Assembly (NCBI GenBank): GCA_963575745.1
Contig: CAUYUJ010000698.1
Location: 2,501 to 66,500, forward strand
DNA length: 64,000 nt
Source of the DNA: Prorocentrum cordatum
Lineage: Eukaryota; Sar; Dinophyceae; Prorocentrales; Prorocentraceae
Direction of reading: 5' to 3'
Every line of letters starts with the position of its first letter. Position 1 is the first letter of the stretch. The notes below the pieces were generated by a model. The model worked only from the letters and a program-made list of their open reading frames with translations, was not told the DNA's origin and searched no databases. This document shows, in pieces, positions 31,740-43,149 of this stretch. The position numbers and the translations under genes were made by a program.

Positions 31740-32035
31740 GGCGTCATCACCCCCGCGACTTGGCCCGCGACCCACCCGCGACCCAACCCGCGACCCGCCC
31801 GCGGCCCACCCCCGACCCACCCGCGACCCACCCCGCGACCCACCTGCGACCCACCCGCGACCCACCCCGCGAACCGCCCGCGACCCACCCGCAACTCATT
31901 CGCGACCCATCCGCGACCCAATCGCGACCCATCTGCGAACCGGCTCGCGACCCCCCCGCGACCCACCTGCGACCCACCCCGCGACCCACCCCGCGACCCA
32001 CCCGCGACCCACCCGCGACCCAACACGCGACCCAC
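31740..32035. repeat. CCCGCGACCCA minisatellite
   Basis: About 25 units of ACCCGCGACCC with 10-14-base spacing. The plus-strand frame reads as Pro-Arg-Asp-Pro repeats; no gene is called. Confidence 0.9.
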
Positions 32036-32039
32036 CCAC

Positions 32040-33165
32040 ACTGCTGCCCCTGATGTTGCGCGCCCCACGAGCGTTTGTCCAAGTCCCTGGAGGCGGCGTG
32101 GTCGGCGCAATCTTCTCTCTCCTGAAGCGGTGCCTCTGGGGGCCATTTCGGGCCAACCAGGGCATTTGGGGGTAAATCTGCGATTCTGCCGGAGCCGTTT
32201 GAAGTCCCCTTTGGGGAATCTTGAAGCGTCAGAAGCTCACCTGATGCGAGGAAGGCTAACATGCTAAAGTATTGATTGCCTTGGGCTTCCTGTTGGAGTA
32301 GGCTCCTCGGGCGCCTCCTCGGGGGCCTCTTGAAGAGATAGTGGGCTCTGCCGAACACATACGGCAGTCTTGAGAGAATGTTGAACGAAATTGGAACAAT
32401 TTTGGGCCCTCTAGGGTGTCCCCTGAACTGTCTTGGACATGTCGTGGGGCCCCTGTAAGCCGCGTCGGAATGTTTCATGTTGTTTGGGGAACTCTTTGCG
32501 GGGGGGGGCTTGTGTGAATTTGTTGAGGATCATTGGGGGCCCGTTCCGCGTTGTCGAAGCCATTTGGAGCGTCTTGGGAACAAGCTTGAAACCTCGACAG
32601 CTTATCTGAGACGAAAGCCAGACCAGCCACTAGCATGAGAATACCAGTCGGATTTTGACGAGCTTAAAATCTCGAGCCTTCCCGGGGTCGTCGTGAATAC
32701 CTCCTGTTTCGACTTGGCAGTTTCGAAGGCATCGAGATCTGCCTTGGAGCACTCTTGGGCTGTCTCGGGGGAGCCCCCTGGACTGTCCTCGGCATGCTTG
32801 GGGCGCCCTGTATCCACGGACGGCCTCGGGAGTCTCCCAGGGGCGCCACGTTTTTCCAGCCGCGCAACATTCATCTCAGCTCCGAGCCGCGAAACGGCCA
32901 GGCACTGGCCGCAGGGCCAAACGCGCGCAAGACTTGGACGCCCGAATTATCCGGGGTAACTCGGGTCCGGGGTGACTCGGATTTGTGTTTCAACCCGAAT
33001 TAGCCCTGACCCGAGGTACCCCTGATGATTCGGGGCCCTGGACACGCCCGAAATATCCGAGGCAACTCGGGCCCGGGCTAACTCGGGCTCGGATTCCCGA
33101 AAAAACAACCCGAGTTAACCCTGACCCGAGGTACCCCTGATGATTCGGGGCTCTGAACACGCCTT
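32040..33165. other. No recognised gene; short tandem duplication at its end
   Basis: Mixed CTTGGGG-like sequence to about 32830. At 32940-33165 the block AACCCGAATTAGCCCTGACC, then GAGGTACCCCTGATGATTCG, is repeated once with changes about 110 bases later. Confidence 0.5.
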
Positions 33166-33526
33166 CCCTCGCAGCCGCCGCAGGCGCACGGCGCTCGGGA
33201 CGCCCGCCGCGGCCGGCGGCCGCGCGAGGCGGGGCCCCCCCGGCGCGCGAGCGGGCCGAGCGGCGCCGCCCAGGAGACAGGGGGCCTCCCGGGCGCCGAC
33301 GGGGCCTCCTGCAGCGGCGCGGCCAGTCTCCAGGGAAATGACAAACCTGCCTCGCTTTTGACCACCCTCGTTTCCAAGGAGCTCGCTTTTTTATTGGGGG
33401 GGGTAACGCCCGTTACGGGGGGGGGGGAGGGGTCCGGCCCCAAGTTGGGGGTAACGGTAACGCGCGGCGGGGCCCTCGCACGGGCCCTGCTACTTATTAC
33501 CAGCACAACTGTCGGCACGGTAGGCT

Positions 33527-33990
33527 TCGTCGTCGTCGTCGTCGTCGCCGCTGTCGTCGTCGTCGAAGCCGACCGTGCCTGTGCACACTACACAGGCTCT
33601 GTACACCGCGATGCCTTTGTACACCACAACTGCGTCAGAAATGGCATGTGTGTGCACCACGGCGACTGAGCACATCATGACAGGCGGGTGCACCACAGCG
33701 CCTTTGTACATCTCACTGTTGGTGCACACCACGGCGCCCGCGTGCACCACAGCTGCTGTTTCAACGCCCCGTGTTTGCACCAGAATGCCAGCGTACACCA
33801 CAAAACTTGTGTACACCTGTAAGGTACCGGCGGAGCGAAAGTCGAGAAGATCGCTCGGGGCCCAACCGTGGCCCTTTCATTATGTGAACTGCTTGTGGAT
33901 CATAGTTTTTCTGGTTCACAAAGCGCTTAGACCTGTTGAGCCCACAGCGCCTGTGCACTCCATTGCGACTGCGTACATCATGGGAGTGTG
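33527..33990. repeat. GTC run and TGTACACCAC minisatellite
   Basis: A GTCGTC run (33527-33560) precedes irregular units of GTGCACCACGGCGCC and TTGTACACCACAA (33570-33830, again at 33945-33985). The plus-strand frame reads as CTTAPLYTT-like repeats and the minus as GAVVH repeats, so both strands look protein-like by chance of the unit. Confidence 0.6.
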
Positions 33991-33994
33991 AACC

Positions 33995-34165
33995 GTGGCG
34001 CCGCCCCGCTGAGGGACCACACTTTGCGCCCCCCCAGCGGTGTCGAGAAAGTGCCGCGCCTGCCACGCCCTGCGAGCGTGTCACGGATAGAGGCCCCGCT
34101 GAGGGACCACCCTCTGCGCACCCCCTATGGTGTCGAGGAAGAGCCACGCCTGCTCGCTTGCCGCA
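33995..34165 (+). repeat. Two tandem copies of a 98-base unit
   Basis: GCCCCGCTGAGGGACCAC, TTTGCGC, GGTGTCGAG and AAGTGCCGCGCCTGC recur about 98 bases apart with several changes. Confidence 0.7.
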
Positions 34166-34410
34166 TGGCTTGCCGTGTGTATGTGTATGATGCGTGTGCG
34201 GCCATATCGGGACATATCTCACGTGTTGCCCAGTATGTCGTGCAGACGTCTTGGGTGTATGATGCAGTGCATATGCGTCTTGTATGTGCGAATGTGTGCA
34301 TGCGTGCGGCTGTGTGCGAGTGTGTGGGTGAGGAGGCGGGAGGTGTGTGAGACGCGGGTGCGGCGCGGCAGGGAAGAAAACCAGAACCCCACGACGAAGC
34401 ATGTGGGGAA

Positions 34411-34593
34411 CAAAAAGTGGCATAAACATCAAAACTCGGAGGTCCGCGCGGATTTCTCGGATCGGCGCTGGGGCCCCCCGGCGGCGCCTCCGGCGCCGCC
34501 CCTGGCGCGCTCCGCGCGCCAGGGAGGGGGGTCCAGCGCCGATCCGAGAAATCCGCGCGGACCTCCGAGTTTTGATGTTTATGTCCCTTTTTG
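34411..34593. mobile_element. F4 long-TIR element, best copy
   Basis: Almost the whole element is two arms. Left: CATAAACATCAAAACTCGGA, GGTCCGCGCGGATTTCTCGG. Right: the near-perfect complement ending GATGTTTATG. Further out, CAAAAAG continues the pairing. The centre is a GGCGGCGCCTCCGGCGCC palindrome. Confidence 0.85.
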
Positions 34594-34636
34594 CTCCCCT
34601 GAGGGTGCCCCCAAATAATCAAATAATAAACAAACA

Positions 34637-34921
34637 TAATCCGGGTACTATGTTTGAGTATTTTTGACCTTTTTGGGGCATTTTGGGGGTATTCTTTTAT
34701 CGGGGATGGACAGACCCCCCTTTAGTAAAACGTGCTTTAGTGAAAACGACCTGAGGCCCAAACCTGGCGGGCGCAAGCCTGGAAAATAACGGCCACGGCG
34801 CCCTCTCGAGAACCGAAAACAGACAATTCACTAATCGACGTGTCACTGTTGGGGGTTCTGTCCACCCCCGATTTTATTTTTCGTCGAAAATCCCCCTGTA
34901 GGGGGACAGACCCGGCTTAGA
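34637..34921 (+). mobile_element. F6 element interrupted by F2
   Basis: The interior GAGTATTTTTGACC, GGGGCATTTTGGGGG and right end GTCGAAAATCCCCCTGTAGG then GACCCGGCTTAG match the F6 copy at 59607. Between them lies a complete F2. The left F6 terminus is not clear. Confidence 0.7.
34700..34871 (+). mobile_element. F2 TIR element, copy 3, nested in F6
   Basis: Ends TCGGGGATGGACAGA and TCTGTCCACCCCCGA. TTTTA occurs on both sides as a 5-base target duplication. More diverged inside than the other copies. Confidence 0.85.
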
Positions 34922-34963
34922 CCCAGGGTGACCCCAGCTTCTCCGGAGAGGCCCAGGTTGGGT

Positions 34964-35060
34964 GTCCCAAAACCGTGTGGTGATAGACCCGGCGGTGACC
35001 TCGAAATCCGCAAAGACCTCACCGCACGGTCCGTCACCACATGGTTTTGGGACCCTGGAG
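34964..35060. repeat. Inverted repeat with a third direct copy beyond
   Basis: TCCCAAAACCGTGTGGTGA pairs with TCACCACATGGTTTTGGGA about 70 bases on. A third copy TCCCAAAACCGTGCGGTGA follows at 35100. Confidence 0.65.
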
Positions 35061-35261
35061 GCTCCCGTCGCCCGAGACATCCTCGGAGAACGACCCAAGT
35101 CCCAAAACCGTGCGGTGACCCCGAATCCACACCGACTCACCACACGGTGTGGTCACCACCCCGTTTGGAAGCCCCCGACCAGGGGTCGCGGGCGCGCAGC
35201 ACACCCGGACCCACGGCCTCGCGCGCTATTGCCACCTCGGCCACGACCCCGTGGGAGGGGG

Positions 35262-35430
35262 ACGAGGAGGAGGAGGAGGAGGAGGAGGAGGAGGAGGAGG
35301 AGGAGGAGGAGGAGGAGGAGGAGGAGGAGGAGGAGGAGGAGGAGGGGAGGAGGAGAGGAGGAGGGAGGAGGAGGAGGAGGAGGAGGAGGAGGAGGAGGAG
35401 GAGGAGGAAGAGGAGGAGGAGGAGGAGGCA
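35262..35430. repeat. GAG triplet array
   Basis: Polypurine GAGGAG run with few interruptions. Confidence 0.95.
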
Positions 35431-35499
35431 CAGGTCAGCTTTGTGCGGACGACCCGCGCAGAACGCCGCCGCGGGATTGAAGTAGCCATGGGATGGCGC

Positions 35500-35830
35500 C
35501 TCGGAGCCCAGACCCCCGACGTCACGAGTTGTGCACTACGTCGATCCCTGACTTCTCGACCCACTCCCCAGAACCAGCTTCTCATCCTGACTTTACCAGC
35601 CTCGAACGTGTCCCTATCCCTGAGATTGACACGCCAAAAGGCGATGACAATCTTAGGGATCCGCCCTCAAAAAATAAGGGAATCCCTAAGACTGGCATCG
35701 TGATGAGGAGGTGCCCAGCGTAGGGATAGGGATATGTTCCATGCTGGTAATGAACACTTTTCTGACGGGCCCGAGGCCCCGAAAGTGCCCCCGGAAGCCG
35801 GAAGCTGGGAGATCCGTGCTGTCATGTTTC
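35500..35830 (+). mobile_element. F11 dispersed repeat interrupted by F12
   Basis: Left part CCCCCGACGTCACGAG...TTCTCATCCTGA and right part TTTTCTGACGGGCCCGAGGC...GTGCTGTCATG fit together as one F11 copy once 35593-35750 is set aside. Confidence 0.65.
35593..35750 (+). mobile_element. F12 TIR element, copy 2, nested in F11
   Basis: 158 bases bounded by TTACCAGCCTCGAACGTG and CATGCTGGTAA, with inner TCCCTATCCCTGA and GTAGGGATAGGGA. It is the inverse orientation of the copy at 2305. Confidence 0.8.
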
Positions 35831-35947
35831 TGTTTCGCTGCCCGACGGGGTCTGGGAGTCCAGACCGCGAGGGCACGGTGCCTGGGTATGGCTGTGCTCG
35901 TCGCTCCTGGCAGACGGCCTCCAGGAGCGCCCCTCACGAGGCCCCTT

Positions 35948-36072
35948 GCCATCGCTCGGACGTCCATTTCGCGTGCATGTTTGAGGTGTCGTGCGTGTTT
36001 CTGTTGGCTCGATGGTCCAGGATGGTCCTCAATGGTTCTCGCCGAAAAAAATGCACACGTCCGAGCGATGCC
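35948..36072 (+). mobile_element. F5 TIR element, copy 2
   Basis: Ends GCCATCGCTCGGACGTCC and ACACGTCCGAGCGATGCC; 125 bases. Confidence 0.85.
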
Positions 36073-36135
36073 AGGGCCCAGGGAGGCCCCAGGAACTCCC
36101 AAACGGCGCGAGCGGCTGGGGGCACCTTGGGCCAG

Positions 36136-36533
36136 GATGAGGAGGAGGAGGAGGAAGAGGAGGAGGAGGAGGAGGAGGAGGAGGAGGAGGAGGAGGAGGA
36201 GGAGGGCCGAACGACGGAAGTTGAGCGGGCGCCACTGGCCTCCAGACGAATCGGGCGCACGGACAGAAGGAGGAGGAGGATTAGCGGCGCGCACAAGGGG
36301 GTAGGGGAAGGGGGGAAGGCTTCTTGGAAGGAGGCTGCTTCTCAGAAGGCGCCGGCCTTGCACCTACAAAGAAGGCCCGCGCCTTCCTTCTAAGAAGCAG
36401 GGGCGCGTCTCAGAAACCCTCCCCCCTCCCCCATACCCCTTCTGCGCGTGGCCAGGAGGAGGAGGAGAAGGATGGCCGAGCAACTGTGAAGTTGAACGGG
36501 CGCCACTGGCCTCCAGCCGAATCGAGCGCGCGG
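36136..36533. repeat. GAG arrays and a duplication flanking F7
   Basis: A GAG run (36136-36206) is followed by GGGCGCCACTGGCCTCCAG (about 36227). The same block with its GAGGAG run recurs at about 36455-36533. The F7 element lies between the two, so this may be a duplication around the insertion. Confidence 0.6.
36284..36453 (+). mobile_element. F7 TIR element, copy 2
   Basis: GCGGCGCGCACAAGGGGG at the left, CTGCGCGTGGCC at the right, with AAGGCTTCTTGGAAG and CTTCTAAGAAGCAG inside, as in the copy at 5967. Confidence 0.7.
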
Positions 36534-36927
36534 GGGCCTCCGAGGTGGCGAGGTGTGAGCGCGTGACATCTCCCGAGGCCCGAGCCGCCAGCGATATCTC
36601 CGCACCGAAAACGAGGATTGGCAGAACCCCCTTTCACAGCACGCCATTGAGGCAAAACTGGTGGGGAATTCCGCGGGTGCGCCCAGCACCGCACTCCGAG
36701 TCCATCAAGCCAGAATCACTCATCGACGTGCGCGCAAAGCAGAGTGTCTGGCGAGCAGCACGTCGACTGGCGAAACGGGCCCGGAACTGCACTGGGACAT
36801 GCCAATGTCGGACGAACTCGTCCAGACTTCCTGTCGGCCTGTCTGGATGGGTGCTCTCTCCCAATGCCCGGCAAGCCTGGCATCGAAAAAGCCGGGGGGG
36901 GCCGCCGCGCTCGCGCCTAGGGCCGCG

Positions 36928-38060
36928 TCAAAACGTGCGCAGGCGGCCATGGGCCGGCGACTCCAAAGGGTGTGGTTTGCAAAGGGTGTGGTTTGCAACG
37001 GGCCCCCTGGGGAACATCCTGGGGGGCACCCTAGGGGACGCGCGGTGACCTCGATAGAGTTCTCCCGCGCCCGGAGGAGGCCCGACGAGGACAGTGTCGT
37101 GCCCCCCAGGCCCCAACGGCGCCGATCGCAAACCACACCCCGGCGTAACCATACCCTTCGTAGTCGCCGAATGGGCCTCGTACAGGCCCACCAAGTGGTC
37201 CTGCCGGGCGCGCCGGGCGAGCTCCGCAGCCGAACGATGTCCTCTGCAGGGGTCGCCGTGGCACGCCTCCGGGTCCGCGCCCGCAGTCAGCAGCGCCGCG
37301 GCGACGCCGAGCTCGAGCTGCGCCAGAGACTCGCGCAGCTGTGCTGCCCACTCGTCGGCGCCAAGGAGCCCCCGCATGGCGTTGGCAAGGCCGCTGGTGA
37401 TGTTTCAGAAGACGCTCCTGGGAGCCTTTCGTAATCGCCTGAGTGGCCGCAGTGGCTCCTCCTATGGCCACCATTGGACCCCAACGGCCCCCCGCGCGCC
37501 TAGAGCCGCCTCCAGTGTCTCATCCAGTGGCCCCCCCGCGGCCTCCAATGGCCTCTAGTGGCCTCCCGTAGCCCCCGGTGGCCTCCAGTGGGGCGAGCAA
37601 ACGACTGTGGACCACTGGAGGCGCAGGAAAGCCAGACCAAATGACAATAAGAGGCTCCCAGGATCGACTTCTGAGTGATGTTGGCCTCTGCCCGTGAGCT
37701 CAGCAGCTGGAGCGGGGAGTGCCCCAGGGCGTCCGTCACGTCGGCCTTCGCGCCGTGCGCGGTCAGAAGCCGGACGATCTCCTCGCTGCAGCCCAGGCGG
37801 ACCGCAGCGCACAGCGGCCAATCGAAGCGGCGCTCCAAGAACGGCACCTTGGCCGCATGTGGGTCTGCCCCGAGGGCCCGGCGAACCCGCTCCGGGCAGT
37901 TCCGCTCCAGGCCCTGCAGCAGGGGCTCCACCCTCGCGTGCCTCAGCGGCGGTGGCGTGGTCGGGGCCCCGGCGCCGCACCGCGGCGTGCTGGGCGGCGT
38001 CACCCGGACTGCCTGCAGGTCCTGCCTCTGGCGGACAGCTGGGACCCCGCCTGAGCTCAT
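36928..38060 (-). CDS. Ankyrin-repeat protein, two exons split by a transposon-like intron
   Basis: Exon 1 runs from ATG at 38060 to 37669 and exon 2 from 37393 to a TGA at 36928. The upstream frame stays open, so the start is the first ATG, not proven. Exon 1 encodes RHARVEPLLQGLERNCPERV, an ankyrin repeat (PLCAAVRLGCSEEIVRLLTA then HGAKADVTD) and the start of another (ALGHSPLQLLSSRAEA). Exon 2 completes it with AAALLTAGADPEACHGD, SAAELARRARQDHLVGLYEA. The intron has GT and AG ends and phase 2; splicing restores one frame. Ankyrin repeats bind proteins; the partner is unknown. Exon 2 beyond about 37150 no longer looks conserved and may include another intron, so the C-terminus is uncertain. 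Confidence 0.7.
37397..37682. mobile_element. Introner: TIR element with 8-base target duplication forming the ankyrin intron
   Basis: The element is 37405-37674 (270 bases). Its ends, read inward, are TCAGAAGACGCTCCTGGGAG and TCAGAAGTCGATCCTGGGAG; the match runs 23 bases with two differences. GTGATGTT flanks it on both sides (37397-37404 and 37675-37682). On the minus strand the donor GT (37668) is inside the element end, in AGAAGTCG. The acceptor CAG (37396-37394) is host sequence just past the duplication. The interior is GGCCTCCAGTGG repeats. An 8-base duplication with short TIRs is the hAT-like pattern; no transposase is encoded. Confidence 0.8.
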
Positions 38061-38879
38061 CGCTCCGCAACACTGGGCTTCGTAAGAGGGCTGGTGCGAG
38101 CCAGATCCGGTGCCCACCGCCCCTGAGCCCGCCTGGAGGGAGCGCTGCGGCTCGTCTTGGAGACCTCATGCCGGCGGGAGAGCACGGGAGAGCAGGGGAG
38201 AGAGAGACAGAGAAGGCGAATGAGGAAACGCAGAGGATGGCAAGATGGCGGGGATGCGGGATGCAGGCGAAAGGCAAAAGGGGAAGGATGGGGAGGAGAG
38301 GCCGTTAGACGAGCATTGGTGCAACGCGGTGGATCCGCGGCGCTAGATAATCTCGACTCGATGTGGACCTTACCGTGTTGCTCTGGACCTCCCCTCCCAA
38401 TTGTGTGTCCCAGTCTCCAGCCCGACAACAAGTCCCGCAACGTGCGGGCATCCGGAATCATCAGGCCTCGTGAGAGTAGACCGAATTGGTGGCACCTCCC
38501 TGCTTCATCCTCCTGATCCTCGTCGTTATCGGCCTCCTCCTCCTCCTCCTCCTGCTGCTCCTCCTCCATCTAGTTTCCTCATAAGTAACTCATCCGGGGC
38601 CGCACCCGCAGACGTGGGCGGTCGGGGCGTTTCGGCCAAGACATCCTCACCAATGTTGCTCCTGGGGCTTGATATTCGAAACAACTCCGCCACCGTGCTT
38701 GCACGGAGTGGCCGTGTTCGAATGCGCGTCTGTTGTCTGGGTGTGGGCGTGTTAGGGACCCCCTCCTCGACACACGCACCCCTGAAAATTATCCCAGTGC
38801 GACCCTACCTAGGAGTTGGAGCCTCTAGGAAAGCAAAATTATTAGGAGCGGTAAACGCCGTCCTCCTCCTTCTCCTCAT

Positions 38880-39945
<1,066 letters not shown>

Positions 39946-40134
39946 CGGAACCGCCGACGCCACGCCGTAAGTGAAGCAGCAGCAGAAGCAGGCAGCCAGT
40001 CGCCGAGACAGCAGCAACAGCAAGCAGGCACGGAACAGCATGGAACATGCGTGCGCACACACACGTGTATATATATAAGTACATATATATATATATATAT
40101 ATAGCAGCAGCAATAATGGATGCTGTGCTGCGCC

Positions 40135-40312
40135 ATGCTATGCTATGCTATGATATGCTCTGCGATGCTATGCTATGCTGCGCAATGCTATGCTGGGCTA
40201 GGTTAGGCTAAGCTATGCTATGCTATGCTATGCTATGCTGCGCTATCCTATGCTGCGCTATGATGCTCTGCTATGCTATGCTATGCTATGCTATGCTATG
40301 CTTTTGCTTTGC
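40135..40312. repeat. CTATG pentanucleotide array (F18 tail, copy 2)
   Basis: GCTATGCTATG units with GCTGCG and GATATG variants. It abuts the F18 body on its right. Confidence 0.9.
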
Positions 40313-40545
40313 CTGCGCTGTTGCCTTCACTGTTGCCTTTACTTTTGCTTTTGCTTGGCACCCAGGGAGCGCAACTGGAGAACCGCGCGTTTGCTCTTAC
40401 CTTTGCTGTTACTTTTGCTTGGCTCCCAGGGGACTGGGGGAACCGCCCGGGGCGATTTCCACTGCCCGGCCCCTGAAAGGTAAGAGAGTAAGAACCCTTC
40501 TAGGCAGAGCCTAGGTAGGGAAAAAGCCCTTTTGAAATTGGTTTC
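40313..40545 (-). repeat. F18 element body, copy 2
   Basis: On the minus strand it carries CCCTACCTAGGCTCTGCC, TAGAAGGGTTCTTAC, CCGGGCGGTTCCCCCAG and CAGTTGCGCTCCCTGGGT, as at 7425, then AGCAAAAG variants that grade into the array. One segment (CCCTGGGAGCCAAGCAAAAG) is duplicated within it. Confidence 0.65.
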
Positions 40546-40559
40546 TGGCGGTCTGTTCG

Positions 40560-41540
40560 GCCTCCAGACGGCCAATATGGCCTCCAAGACGGCCTCCAAG
40601 CCAGACAAGACGACAGTAAAGCGGCTCAACATGGCCCAAGACAGCTCAAGAGCCTCTCAAGAGAGCCTCAAGACGGCTCATGATAGCCCAAGAAGGCTCA
40701 AGATGGCCTAAGAGGTCCCCAAGACGACCCGAGAGAGCTCCAAGAGGCCTTCCTGGAGAGCCCGAAGGGACCCAAAACCTTGATGTTCCTTAGGTTGTTC
40801 CATGATGCTGAGGTTCTCGCCTGTTCAGAGTTCCGATCAACCATGACGGCACAAAAAGCCTCGAAGAGGCCTCCAAGATACATCCATGGCAGCCGAAGAG
40901 ACCCCCAAGAGTGCCCCAGTTTGGCCCCAGAGGACACACAGATCCTCCCGTGGCTTCCAACAAGGGCCCCAAGACAGCCTCGAAGCGCCCCAAGAGAGCA
41001 ACAAGAAAACCCAAAGACACCTCTTGGGCTGTCAAGAGGCTCCCAAGACAGCCTCAAGAGAAATCAGTATGCCCAAAAGACGGCCCAGGAGGTCTCCAAG
41101 AGGCCCACCCGGAGAGCCCGAGGAGGCCATAACCATTGATGCTCCTCAAGTTTTCGAGCGACTTGGAGGTCCTGTTCGGTTTTCAGACCGCCCAAGACAG
41201 CCCAAGAAGCCTCCATGCTCCAAGACAGCCCAAGAGGCCCCAAAGAGGGCACGAAATCGGCCCAAACCCAAACAAACCCAACTAGCACCCAAGGGGCCCT
41301 CAAGAGGGCCCCAAGAATGCCGTGAACCGCTCCAAGGGAGCACCAACGCGGCCGAGAGAGGCCCCCAAGGCGGCCTCCATAGGGGGAGGACGGGCCAGGA
41401 GTCCCCTAAGACGGCCCAAGAAACCCAGGAGGCCCCCAAGAGGCCCCTGTGGGGCTCCCAAGAGGCCCCCAAAAATGCTTTCAGGAAGCTCCCAGGAAGC
41501 CCCCAGGGGGCCCCAAAAAGGCCTTCAGAAGCCGTTGCCT
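40560..41540 (-). repeat. Degenerate CTTGGGGCC repeat, reverse orientation
   Basis: GGCCCAAGACGGCC and CCCCAAGAGGCC units with at least two higher-order spacers (TTGATGTTCCTTAGG near 40780; TTGATGCTCCTCAAG near 41140), about 360 bases apart. Confidence 0.7.
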
Positions 41541-41556
41541 CCTCATCTTCGTTTTC

Positions 41557-41700
41557 TCCCTCTCCTCCTCCTCCTCCTCCTTCTCCTCCTCCACCTCCTC
41601 CTCCTCCTCCTCTTCCTCCTCCTCCTCGTCCTCCTCCTCCTGCTCGTCTTCCTCCTCCTTATCCTTTTCCTCCTCCTCCTCCTCCTCCTCCTCCTTGTCA
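41557..41700. repeat. TCC triplet array
   Basis: CTCCTC pyrimidine tract with single interruptions. Confidence 0.95.
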
Positions 41701-41827
41701 CTCCGAGTCCAGTCGGCAGGGCGGGCGGACCCGTCGTTCCGCCCGAGACACCGCAACCATGTGTATAACCCTGCGGCCCTAAAACTGACAGCAGCTCCAC
41801 AGATGGAGGGCGAGTGGTTTTCAAAAT

Positions 41828-42000
41828 GTGTGAAGGGGCCCCAGGACACACAAATAAATACACACACAAATAAACATATTCCCCATATGTTCCCATAGTT
41901 TCTGGGTTGGTGTCCTCCCTCCACTTCCCATATTTTTCCATATTTTCTGGGGAATCGACGATTAATTGTGTCTGTGTGTGTTTTTGTCCCTCCCGGATGT
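41828..42000 (+). mobile_element. F10 dispersed repeat, copy 1
   Basis: It starts GAAGGGGCCCCAGGACACAC and passes ATTCCCCATATGTTCCCA, TTTCTGGG, CTGGGGAATCGACGATT and TGTGTCTGTGTGTG. The copies are at 50121 (reverse) and 60911. Confidence 0.75.
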
Positions 42001-42440
42001 GGCTCTCTCATCTAGCGCCGCGCACAGTCGTGTCAACACATCGCAGCAAGGTCACGGATTGAAGGCGCGTCGCTGTCAGATGTGTAGATTGCCTTCGCGC
42101 CGCACGCATTCGTATATACAACTGGCAAGAGCCTCTCGGAATAAGGGTGGGTCGTTTTCAAAATGCGGTTTTTGCCTCAGCGTCGCACGGATAGAGGGCG
42201 GATTGTTTTCAACAAGTGGCTTTGGATTCAGCGCCGCGCACACTCGTTTGAGGACCTTGCAAGAGCCTCGCGGATTGAGGGCTGCTCGTCTTCAAAATGA
42301 GGCTCTCGTCTTGGCGCTGCGCACTTCGTGGTTAGAATTCGCAAGAGCTTCACGGATGGAGGGCAGTTCCTTTTCAAAGTCAGGCTCTCGCCTTAGCGCC
42401 CCGCACCCTGTGTTAAACATGTGCAACAGTTCCACGGATT
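42001..42440 (+). repeat. Diverged tandem array of about 80-base units
   Basis: Six units share GCTCTCGCCTTAGCGCCGCG, CAC, GCAAGAGCCTCACGGATTGA, GGGCGG and TTTTCAAAATGAG. One unit has an internal deletion. No consistent reading frame. Confidence 0.65.
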
Positions 42441-42449
42441 CCCATGGCA

Positions 42450-42910
42450 AACGTGCCAACCATAAGATTTTGGAAAGACGCTGGATTACAAGGGCACAAC
42501 AGTTACGTTGATTTGAGGTGTGAAGTCCCAGGATTTGGCACGCCCGCGATTCATTTAAACGCAACAGTCATGTCGATGTTTTGGCGCTTGAGCCCTTAGA
42601 GTGGTGTTTTGGCACGCTCCAGGACCTTCAACGGAGGTCTCCCAACGAGGCAGTTCCCTTGAAGTGTTCTCAGATGGAGGCGGAAGCGTGCCAACAATGG
42701 TCTGAAAGACTCCCGATCACAAGGCCAAAACAGTTACGTTGATTTGCGGTGTTGAAGACCAAGGAAGTGGCACGATGACGGATCGTCAAGACGCAACAGT
42801 CATGATGTCATGATGATTTATGGCGCCAGAGTCCTTAGACTGGTGTTTTGGTACGCTCCATGATCTTCAACGGTTGTCCCCAAACGAGGCAGTTCCCTCA
42901 GTGCAAATGA
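42450..42910 (+). repeat. Two tandem copies of a 231-239-base unit
   Basis: CAGTTACGTTGATTTG at 42500 and 42731, GGTGTTTTGGCACGCTCCA at 42603 and its match at 42842, and ACGAGGCAGTTCCCT at 42645 and 42884 show the same order twice. Confidence 0.7.
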
Positions 42911-43149
42911 GCCCTTGTATGGGGTCTCAGATGAAGGCGCTTGGGGAGAGGGTTTATTCCAACCTCCACGCACGAGTCTTGGGTTTGCATTGGTCCTCGT
43001 CCGTTTCCTCCTCTTCCTCCCTGCCGCGCGGACGAAGACGAAGTCGGGAGCACGACCCGCTCCAATGCAGACTACTCGTCGGAATTGCGTCGGTCCTACA
43101 CTCAGCCTCCTCCCTGCTGCGCGGTTGCACAGGCACGGCGGCGGGGTTT

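Noticed and set aside
33575-33991. Thr/Tyr-repeat secreted protein
   Set aside because: Both strands look protein-like because of the TGTACACCAC unit; there is no signal peptide and unit lengths are irregular.
36968-37137. A second introner 3' of the ankyrin repeats (GGTGTGGTTTGC inverted pair)
   Set aside because: A 12-14-base inverted pair exists, but I found no flanking duplication and no splice pair that restores a convincing frame. It stays possible.
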